64,000 bases of DNA, taken from Methanobrevibacter sp. YE315 (GTDB lineage Archaea; Methanobacteriota; Methanobacteria; Methanobacteriales; Methanobacteriaceae). The notes under the pieces are model-generated. The model saw only the letters and a program-made list of their open reading frames with translations, had not been told where the DNA came from and did not search any database. The stretch lies in NCBI RefSeq assembly GCF_001548675.1, contig NZ_CP010834.1:248001-312000 (forward strand), given 5' to 3'. The translations under genes were made by a program, and so were the position numbers. Positions 51,415 to 63,400 of the stretch are shown in pieces (position 1 is the first letter of the stretch; the number at the start of each line of letters is the position of its first letter).

Positions 51415-54400
51415 ATGAAGAATAAAAAGATATTAATTTTATGTTTAATAATATGTTTCATTTTCTCAATGCAGGCAGTCTCATCTGCTGACATTGATTT
51501 AAATGTTACATTGACATCTGATGCAGATGTTTTAACACAAAGTAATGGTCTTTCAATTCAAGCAACTCCCGAATCGAATGATTTATTGGGCGCTGATGAA
51601 GGATCATTTACAGACTTGAAGAATGATATTTCCGCAACAGGAACTGTTGTATTGACAAGGAATTATACTTATGTTGATTCAGACAGCGCACTTAAAGACG
51701 GTATACCACTTTCTGGAACAATAACCATTAAAGGTAATAACATTGTAATTGATGCTAGCCATAAGGCAAGAGTATTCAATATTGCTAGCGGAGCTAATGT
51801 TACACTACAAGGAATTACATTTATCAACGGAAATAGTGATGGTAATGGAGGGGCCATTACTTCCCAAGGCATATTAAATGTAGACAATTGTAACTTTATC
51901 AACAATACTGCAGCAATCAATGGTGGTGCTATCCACTGGGCTCAAGGTGCTCATAATGGTAAAGTCACTAATTCAGAATTTATTGGCAATGTCGCTAACC
52001 GCAGTGGTGGTGCAATATACTGGTTTGGTCAAAATGGTATTATTGAACATTCCGTCTTCACCAACAATAAGGCTTTAGGTAATATTGAGTCTGAGGACTC
52101 ATATGGTAATTTAACCTATGGTGGTAATGGTGGAGCTATCATGTGGGTAGGTTCTGATGGTAGCGTATCTGATTGTATATTTAAAGATAACTCTGCTATT
52201 AATCATGGTGGTGCTGTTTACTTGCAAGGTAGTAGTGAAGGTATCTGTAATAATACTAGGTTTGATGGTTGTACATTTATTAGTAATGAAGCTGGTGTTA
52301 ATGGTGGTGCTATTGATTGGTATCGTGGTGCTAGATATGGTTTAATTAATAATTCTGTATTTAAGGATAATGTTGCTAATAGGTCTGGTGGAGCCGTATT
52401 CTGGTCAGGTATAGTCGGTGCTGTTAGATCATCCACCTTTACCAATAATACTGCTAAAGGTATTAAGGAAGCTGAAGACAGTTTTGGTGATATGACCTAT
52501 GGTGGTTATGGTGGTGCTATAATGTGGACCGGTTCTGATGGTATTGTAGATGATTGTAGGTTCGATGACAACAAAGCTATGTTTAATGCTGCTACTAAAT
52601 CAGGTGGTCGTGGTGGTGCAGTATATCTACAGGGTAGTGTAAGAGAAGGTGTATTAACCAATTGTTCCAATACTATATTTACTAATTCTATATTCACAAA
52701 TAACTATGCTGGTATGAATGGTGGTGCTATTGCATTTGATGTAGGTTCATACAACTGCGCAATCCAAAGTTCTGAATTCAATAATAACTTTGCTGAAGGT
52801 GACGGTGGTGCAGTCAACATTGCAAAAAATTCACACATATTCACTGTTGCGGATTCAATATTCAACAATGATTCCACTGGAGACGATGGTGGTGCAATCA
52901 ACTGGGAAGGTTATTCAGGTGTTATTAAAAACATAACATGTTACAACTGTACTGGTTTAGCACATATAGATCCTTCAGATAATACACGATCCACTTCAAA
53001 AGGAGGTACAATCTGTCTTACTGGAGACAACATTACAGTCACCGAATCCAAATTTATATTAGGAAAAGTGTTCTATAATCCGGGCGGTAAACTCGGAGAA
53101 ACCGATGGTGGTGCACTATTCGTGACAGGTCAAAATACAACTATTTCACACTCCGAATTTATTGACTGTTCTTCACCTAACCAGGCGGGTGCAATAAAAG
53201 TGATAGGTAACGGCACTGTAATTGATAACTGTACATTTTTAAGATGTACCGTGCCTGAAGATGGTGGAGCAATTTATGTTGAAGGTTTAGACTGTAAAGT
53301 ATATAATTCCACTTTCACAGATAACACTGCTGGAGATGATGGTGGTGCAATCCTCTGGGAAGGTGCAAGAGGTTTGATTTACAATTCCACTTTCACAAAC
53401 AATAAAGCTCTAGGTTTGGATGGCGCTCACGCTAGCGGTGGTGCAATCAACCTTGTCGGTGATTATACTGTTGTTGAAAAATCCAAATTTGATAAGAACA
53501 CTGCAATTGTAGATGGTGGTTCTATCTACGCTTCAGGTGATTATATTAACATTACCGATTCTACATTCAGTAATTCTAATGTTACTCATACTAAAGAAAA
53601 TAATTATGCTCACGGTGGAGGTGCAATATATATTGAAGGTCACGACACCAACATTATAAATTCCACATTCGATCAGACTACTGCAAGAAACGGTGGAGTT
53701 ATTTATCTACAAGGTTATGATGCATCAATTATTAATTCCACAATCACTAACAGTTATGCTGTAACAGGTGGTGCGGTATACATTGACGGTCAACATGCAT
53801 CCGTCATCAATTCATCATTCAACGGCACCAATGCAAAAACCACATCCAGTTTCGTTACAGACAATAAGGGTGGTGCAATATATATTATTGGTAATTATGC
53901 TACTATTGAAGGTTCCAATTTCACTAAGGCATCTGCTTATCAAGGTGGTATCCTTTACCTGCAAGGCCAATACTGTAATGTTATTAACTCCTCATTGGAT
54001 AATGGTTATTCCTACCTTCAGGGTGGTGCTTACTATTCTACAGGTACAGATTCTAATGTTACCGATTCCAACTTTACAAACAATCTTGCTAGAGGTGATG
54101 GTGGTGCTCTCTTCTGGCTTGGATCCAAATACAATTATGTAACCGGTTGCATTTTTGATAATAACACTGCTATTGCAGAGTCCAGTGCAACTACTAAAGG
54201 TGGAGGTGCTATCTACTTTTCAGAAGGGGGGTCATATTGTGGTATAAAAGATTCTAAGTTCTTCAATAATTCAGTGCAGTCTAGGACTAAAGCTGACGGT
54301 GGAGCTATTTTATGGGATAAAAGTTCCCATATCTTCATTGACGGATGTCTTTTCGATGGTAATTATGTTATGTCTTCTGATTATCTGAATCCTAAGACTT

Positions 54401-57400
54401 GGATACAAGGAGGGGTAATGTATGCAAGGCCTGGTGAAAATTTAACTATTAGTAACAGCGTATTCCAAAATTGCTGGTCTCAAAAGGAAGCGGGTGCATT
54501 ATACTTGCAAAACGGTGGAACTATAGGAATTCATTTAATCAACAATACATTCATAAATAATACTGCTTATAGTGATAAAATAACTAATGATAATGACCTT
54601 GGTGGTGGAGCAATTTTAATAAAAAGTGCTACAATAATGTCATTCATAAATTCCTCATTCATAAACAATACTGCAAACTTTGGTGGAGGAGTTTGCATCA
54701 ATTCTGTTAATGATCTCACTATAACCAATGCTACTTTTGATGGCGATAAAGCTACCTTTGGTGGTCAAGATTGTGGCCAAGGTGGAGGTATCTGGACTAG
54801 GGTTAAGTTTACTGCGAATAATATCACATTTGTAAATTGTGAGGCTACAAATAGAGGTGGAGGCCTGTATATTTCTAATAGTGCTGATATGCCATATACT
54901 AATTTAACTTTCATAAATAACTCCGCAATTTTAGGTGGTGGATTATACTGGAGTAGAAGTAGTGTTACAATTGATGGCATGTCCTTTATTAATAACTCTG
55001 CAGATCTAGGTGGTGCTATATATATCCCTACTGGTGGTTCTGGTGCACAAACTCCTACTTCTGTTATAAATAGTAATTTCTCAGGCAACTCTGCAAACAG
55101 TGGTGGTGCTATTTATTCAAATAATGCAGGAAATATAAAAATTTCAAATAATAATTTCACTTATAATACTGCTGTTAATGATGGTGGTGCTATTTACACT
55201 CCTTATAGTACTTCTGCTAATGTTGATATAGCTTACTCAGATTTCATAGGAAATAATGCTTCCCATGGTGGTGCAATATATTCAGGAGCCAAAGGTATTG
55301 ATAATTGGAATATTCATGATTGTAATTTCACCAATAATAGTGCTGTCGCATCAGGTGGTGCTATATATGTTGCCAATGTCCAATTCATTAACAATTGTAT
55401 GTTCGATGCAAACACTGCTGATGGAGAGGGTGGTGCTGTTTATGTCACAGAAGGCGTAACAGGAGCAAAAATTCAAGATTCAACATTTACAAATTCATAT
55501 GCCAGCAATGGTGGTGCTGTTTATTATGGAGGTACAACTACTATAAATAGCGGTCTTAAAATTATAAATTGTACTTTCCTCAAAAACCTTGCTGTTTATA
55601 ATGGTGGTGCTGTCTTATACGTCACCAATAATGGAATTAATAACTACAGAGATTATAATAACTTTGACGGAATAGGTATTCCAGTAGAGGGTGGCAGAAC
55701 CACAGTCAAAACAAACGGTACAAATGTTGAAATTATTTCCAAATCATTATTTGAAGATAATGAGGATTATGAGTTACTCCTTAGAGTTATCTCTGATAGG
55801 GAATCTCCATTCATTGCTGTTTATCTGGATAGTCCTAGAGACTGGAGAACTAATAAACTTAGGTTTGTTGTTAATTTAACCAATGCAACCACTCATGAAT
55901 TAATCAGTTCTGTAATTGTTAATGCATCCAACTATGATACTCATTATAGGGATGGAATGTTGTATGTAGCTTTCAGTAATCTTATAATTAATCAAACATA
56001 TAACATCACTGCTTCATTTGAAGACTTGGCTCATATGTATAAAGAAAATTCTACAACAGCAAAAGCTCACGGTGAAGTTATGGGTGAGTTCAAGCTCCTT
56101 CAAAAATTAATCGAGGATGCTCTTGAACGTGGTGACAGTGAACTTGTTTTAAACAGGACTTTCACTTTCACTCCGGAAATCATGGGAATAACTGAAAATA
56201 TGGATGACAGATGCATCAATTTAACACATATTGATCGCCCATTCACAATTCGTGGTGAAGGCTGGCTTATTGATGCAGCGGGATATTCAAGAATATTCTA
56301 CATAACTTCCCCAAATGTCACTATTGAAAATGTTGTATTGGTGGGAGGTAATGCCAGCGGTAAATATGGTGATCCAATGTATCATGACGGTGACATTGGA
56401 GGAGCCATATACTGGGCCGGAGCAAACGGTACTTTGATAGATTCACATGTTGAAGATAACCATGCAAATATAGGTGGAGGAATCTATTTCAATGCTTCCG
56501 CTCCAAATTGTAAAATTATAAATACAGTATTTGAACAAAACACTGCAGTCACCAATGGTGGAGCTATTGACTGTAATGCTTCTAGAATGGAATTATATAA
56601 CAATACATTTAGAGAAAACTCTGCACATACCGGTGGAGCTTTATGTAGGGAAATCAACTCTACTAACGGTCGTGGTGTAAACAACACCTTCGAAGATAAC
56701 AATGCCACATATGCCGGTGCGGGAATTGCATGGATAAATGCAACACACATCTCCATTGACGGATATAAATTCTATAATAACCATGCAGGTTACAGTGGAG
56801 GAGCACTTTATGTTGGAGAAGGCAGTCTAAACTGTGAAATATTGAATTGTATATTTGCTGACAATGCAGTTGATAATAATAGTGATGGTCATGGTGGTGC
56901 TATTGAATGGTATTCTGAGAAAGGTACAGTCTATAATTCCGTTTTCACTAACAACCATGCATATGAGGGCGGTGCAATTTATGTAGGTGAAGGTTCTGGC
57001 CATATCAATATTACCAAATCTACTTTCATAGACAACGTTGCGGTCACCACAGGTGGTGCAATCAGTATTGAAGCATCTGCCGTTACTATAAACCAATCCA
57101 ACTTCTACAATAACACTGCTAAAGACGGTGGTGCAGTATATGTTGGTGGTAATGGTACTAATAATTACGTATATTCATCTGTTTTCGAAGGAAATAAGGC
57201 AATAGGTGATGTAGATGCAATGAATGGTCTTGGTGGAGCTATTGATTGGGGCGCTTCTTCAGGTACCATTATCGATACTAGATTTACAGATAACTGTGCA
57301 GATTATGGTGGTGGAGTATACTTTGGTGTAGAGTCAGAAGAAAGTACAATCATAAACTGTACATTCGAGCGCAATCAGGCTAAATATGATGGTGGTGCTA

Positions 57401-60400
57401 TAGACTGTAACGCATCCATGATGTATATTGAAGGCACATTATTCGATGGCAACATTGCGCAATTCGGTGCAGCATTATGTAGGGAAACTAATGCAAAATC
57501 AGGTGCCGGTAAAAATAATGTTTTCAAAAATAACCATGCTATTGTTGCAGGTGCAGCTTTAGGATGGATGGGATCTTTCGGTATTACAATTACAAATTAC
57601 ACATTCATCAACAACACTGCTGATGTTGCAGGTGGAGCTATTTACGTAAGTGTCGACAGCCAAAACTGTTCAGTTAATGACTGTAGATTTGAAGATAACT
57701 ACGTGACCGATAAAACAGACAATTGGTCTGGTGATGGTTACTTCACTTGGACTGCATGGGATGGCACACTAATGATGTACACTACTGAATGGACAGGTGA
57801 TCCTTCTAAAGCCACAACTGCAGATGTATTGCCTACCGTAACAAAATTCTATTATAATTCCACTGAACAACTCGATGCCGCTTTAGGTACTGGTGGAGCA
57901 ATGACCATTTTCGGAGCTAATGCAACAATTAACAACACTAACTTCACAGCAAACCATGCTAGAGTAGGTGGAGGAGTATACATAGGTGCTAGTTCAGGTA
58001 ACGCAAACATAGATTATACAATATGGAGAGATAATGTCGCTACTGAACGTGGTGGAGCTTTAATGGTATACGCCTCAGCGGTACATATTGATGACAGTGA
58101 ATTCTATAACAACCTTGCTGTAAACGGCAGTGCATTGTATGTTGGTGGAGAAGGTACCGAAAACAATGTGCACAGATCTATTTTCCAAGGAAACAACGCT
58201 ACCGATTATGGTGGAGCTATCTATTGGGTTGCATATGTTGGCGAAATTCACGATTCAGAATTCATTGAAAATGCTGCTGAATATGGTGGAGGTATTTACT
58301 TCAACGGAAGGTCTGCTAATACTACTCTCATCAACGACACATTCCGCTCAAATAGAGCTGTCAAGAATGGTGGTGCTATAGACTGTAATGCATCCAACAT
58401 AGGTATTTACAACATAACATTTGAAGAAAACTATGCTGGAGAGTATGGTGGTGCTTTATGTAGGGAAATCAACGCTACCGGTGGTCATGGTCTAAACAAT
58501 ACCTTCTTAAGAAACCATGCAGGAATTTCAGGTGCAGGTCTTGCCTGGATGGGTGTGAAAGATATCCATATTATCGACTATCATTTCATTGACAACACTG
58601 CGGAAAGAAGCGGTGGAGCTATATTTATTGATGAAGGTAGTAATAATGACATAATTGAGAATTGTACATTTACAGGAAACCACTTAACCAATATGACTGA
58701 ATGGCACAATGGTGGTGCTATCGATTGTAGAGGTGAAAATTTAACAATTGACTATGTTAACTTCACAAATAATGGCGCATATACCGGTGGTGCGATCTAT
58801 GTGAGTTCCAATTCCAAAAACATTCGCGTATTTGATTCCAACTTCACTGAAAATTATGCTGTTGGTGATGGTGGTGCTCTTGCATTGAAAGCTGAAGCTT
58901 TAGCTATCAACAATACCATTTTCAAATCAAACACTGCAGGACATGATGGTGGTGCAGTATATGCCGGAGGTAACGGTACCAACAATACTATTCGTTATTC
59001 CGTATTTGAAGATAACCGTGCAGGCAATCACGGTGGTGCTATTGACTGGCTTGCTTCCGCAGGAACTTTCGAATATCTTAATTTCACAAGAAACAATGCT
59101 GCATATGGTGGTGGAATCTACTTAAATGGTGTTTCAACCAATTCCACCTTAAATTACATTATCTTTAGAGAAAATAGTGCTACAAAAAACGGTGGTGCTA
59201 TAGACTGTAATGCAACTATGATGGGTCTTACTAATTCCCTATTCATATCAAATCACGCTGGTGAGTATGGTGCTGCTTTAGCTAGGGAAGAAAATGCTAC
59301 CGGAGGATATGGTAGAAACAATACATTCATTTTAAACCATGCGGATATTTCAGGTGCAGCTCTTGCTTGGTTAGGTGTAGATGGAGTTACCATTAACAAT
59401 TACACATTCATCAACAATACTGCATTTTCCTCAGGTGGAGCAATTTATGTAAGGGCAGACAGTACAAACTGTACTGTATATAACTCCAACTTTGAAGACA
59501 ACTATGTAATTGACGTTAAAAATGGTCAAGGTGGAGCTATTGACTGGGGAGGTTCTAACGGTTTAATTGAAAACGTTACTTTCACAGATTCATTTGCAGT
59601 AAATGGTGGTACAATATATGCTGGTCAAAACTCAACCAATCTTACAATATTCAATACTTCCTTCATAGGTTCCCGTGCATTAGGTGATGGTGGAGCAATA
59701 GCTTTATACGGTGACAATGCCAAAATAACCTATTCAAACTTCACTTACACATTGGCATTAACAAGCGGTGGTGGAATTTCAGGTCATAATGCAAATAATG
59801 CCACAATCGACCACTGTATTTTTGATTATGGTATGGGTGCAGGATATGTTGATTCAACACTCAAAGCATATGGTGAAGGTGGAGCTATACACTGGGAGAA
59901 TTCCAAAGACCTAAATGTATCAAATTCACAATTCTCAAATATTAGGTCCAATTCAAATGGTGGTGTAATCTCAGTTATAAATACTAATGCTTCCAATTTA
60001 TACAATTTAACATTTAATCAATCATATTCAAGCTTAAATGGAGGTTCAATCTCTTGGATCAATTCAACCGGCTTGACATTTGATTTACTTAAAGTTGAAG
60101 ATTCCGAAGCTCACACAGACGGTGGTGCAATCTATTTAGTGGGCATCAACGACACTACCATTAAAAATTCAGTATTCAACAATACCATTTCCCCACGTGG
60201 TACTGGCGGTTCAATGTATATTAATGGTAATGCGACTTTAATAAACAACACTTTTGACGGATATGAAGCTTATAAAGATTATGGAGACTCATTATTCCTT
60301 GAAAATGGAAATATTACTGTTGCTAATTCTTCATTCAATGGAAAAGATGCGATTTGGATTAATTACGATGCCATTGTATATTTAAATAATAATACAATAA

Positions 60401-63400
60401 CAGGACCTGAACCAAACAGGGACCTTTACTATTTAATAGATGGATATAACCAATTGATAAGCTATGCAGTATGGAATGACGGAAACCTATATCTTTTAGG
60501 TGACAGCAACTATGATTATATAATAATAAATAACGGAACCATTTGGACTCCAACAACCACTGAACTGCTGGATAACGAAACTTATAATGTTACCTGGAAT
60601 GAAAACTTCACATTCTGGGCTCATATCTATGATGATTCAAAATATGAAAACACAATCATTTCTGTAGACTCATTGAACACTACCAATGATGTTTACCATG
60701 ATGTTGCTCACTCATACATATTACCATATAATTGTATAACTCTTAACTGCACATATCAAGGTTCATTCAAGCTTGCTCCATCAGATGTGAATTTAAGGCA
60801 GAACACAGTTTATAATGGAACATTGAATGTAAAAATGCCTGTTGATTTGGAATTAATCATTACTAACATTGATGACTATTCAGTTGGAGTTTGGGCAAAA
60901 TTAACTCCTCAAGCAAAAAGTAACTTTACAATTCAAGGTCAAAATGTAACCATTAATGTTGATGGTAAGGAATATGTCGTAAATATAACAGTTAATGAAC
61001 AACTCGTCAATCCATTCACCACATGGACTGTTGGTAATGCATCCCAGTTCCTTGAACGTCTGAATGCAGGTGAATATACTGCTACCGCAAGTTATGCTGG
61101 AGATACTGTTCATTTAGGTGTAGAAAATGTAACAAAAACATTCTACATTCAGTTACATGATATTTGGATTGGTCTTAATATTACCGATATCTTCCATGGT
61201 CAGACAATCATATTAAATGTAACTTCCAATGCCACTAAAACTAAAGAAGGATATGCAACCATATGGATCAATGGTAAAGAAGTTTTCAATTACATAAAAC
61301 TTGATGAAAACGGTTCCAGCTTACTATACTTAGATTATGATCAGTATAAGGACATAATAACTCAGCCAGGTACACAGGCCGCTTCCATAGCATTCACTAA
61401 TGGTAGTTACTACAATTATCAATTGAATTTCACAAGTTTTGTAGTGAAAAAATACAATACAAACATTACTGCAAACGTATCAACTCCTATTGATGTCGGA
61501 AGTCCTTTAGTTGTTAATGTGACAGTAAATGAAACTGCAACAGGATATGTAAAATTAACCATTAATGGTAAAGTGCACATTGAAGAACTCCATAACGGTA
61601 CAGCAACCTTTGAAATTTACGGATTGGCTGCTGGCGATTACATAAACAAAACCGTGGAATATGGTGGTGACGACTGGTTCAGTGGAAACTCAACCAACAT
61701 CACATTTGTTGTTGTTCCAAAATCAGATTATGTAATTGATGTGATAGTTGATAACATTACCTATGGAAACAATGCTACAATTAGGGTTTTAGTTCCAACT
61801 GACGCTACTGGAAACGTGACATTCTATGTTGATGGTAACATTGTCGAAAATGTAACTGTCGTAAATGGTATTGCTATATTGAATGTGGTTAAACCTGTTG
61901 GTGGAGAACATGTTGTAAATGTAACATATAATGGTGATTCAAAATATTCACCTAAAGACAAAAACGGTACAAAATTCATGGTAAATCCTAATAACACTTG
62001 GGACATGACCATTGTTGGAGACTACAAACCATATGGTGAAAATTCAACATTTACAATTAGAAACATACCTTCTGATATTTTAGGAAACAATGTAACTATA
62101 AAAATCGATAATGTCAGTTATGTTGTTCCTATAAATGGCGGTGTTGCTACTTTGACATTGAACAATCTTTCAGCAGGCCAACACAGTGCGTCAGTAACAT
62201 ATGATGGAGATGCAAATTACATTAATAAAACTAAAAAATTCTTCCCAGATATTCCTAAAGCAACTCCTACAGTTACATTAATACAAAATGGCACTGATGT
62301 AATTGCTTTAGTCACAGGTAATGTGACTGGTAACGTAACATTCAGTGTAAATAATGTGGAATATACAGTTGATTTAACATCAGGAAGAAATGCAACATTG
62401 ATTGGCAAATTAAGAATCGGAGAAAATTATGTGCTTGCCACATATAATGGTGATGAGAATTATACTCAAGCAAATGCAATGAATGTATTCAATGTTGACA
62501 AATTAAATACTACAATCACAGTAACTCCAACAAACATTACATTCGGCGAAGATGAAATAATCAAAGTAAGTGTTGATCCGAGAGCTACTGGTTTCATTGC
62601 GATAAATATCGATGGTAAAATATCTGTTGAATATATCAATGGAGAAGGTGTTGCCACATTCAACATTACCGGATTGGCCGCTAAAAAATATACTGATGTC
62701 AGAGTGACATATTACCCAACTACCACTGACTTCAATGCAAATGTCACTACAACTTCATTTACAGTTAGTCCGACCACCGATTATAAATTACATGTAATAT
62801 CTGATGATATAGAATACGGACAGAATGCTACCGTTAGGGTAATCGTGGATCCATCCGCAAACGGAAATGTGACAATCTATGTCGATGGAAAACCTGTAGG
62901 AACTGTAAACATTACAAATGGTGAAGCGGTATTATCAAACATCAGCGGATTGGCTGGTGGCCAACATGTTGTAAACGTAACATATAATGGAGACTCAAAA
63001 TTCGCTCCTAAGGAAAACGGTACAAACTTCATGGTAAAACCAAACACTTCCTGGAAAGTTAACATAACTGAAGTGGACTACAGACCATACGGTGAAACTT
63101 CAACAATCAACATTACAAACATACCTTCCGATTTCACTGGTGAGAATTTAACCATAAAAATCGATGGCATTCCATATGTTGTTCCTATCGTTGATGGCAA
63201 AGCAACCTTAAGCTTAAACAATCTCTCTGCAGGTTCACACATGGCAACAGTTAATTATGGAGGTGACGCTAATTATAGTGCAATTTCACAAGTATTCCGT
63301 CCGAACATCCCTCAAGCAACTCCTACAGTCACATTGACCGAAGTCAATGGAGACGTGGTTGCCACTGTCAGCGGAAATACAACCGGAAATGTGACATTCT

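Noticed and set aside
51669-63065. Short frames on both strands inside the last adhesin
   Set aside because: The plus frame from 51415 is open to the window end with a consistent repeat pattern, so the others are shadows.
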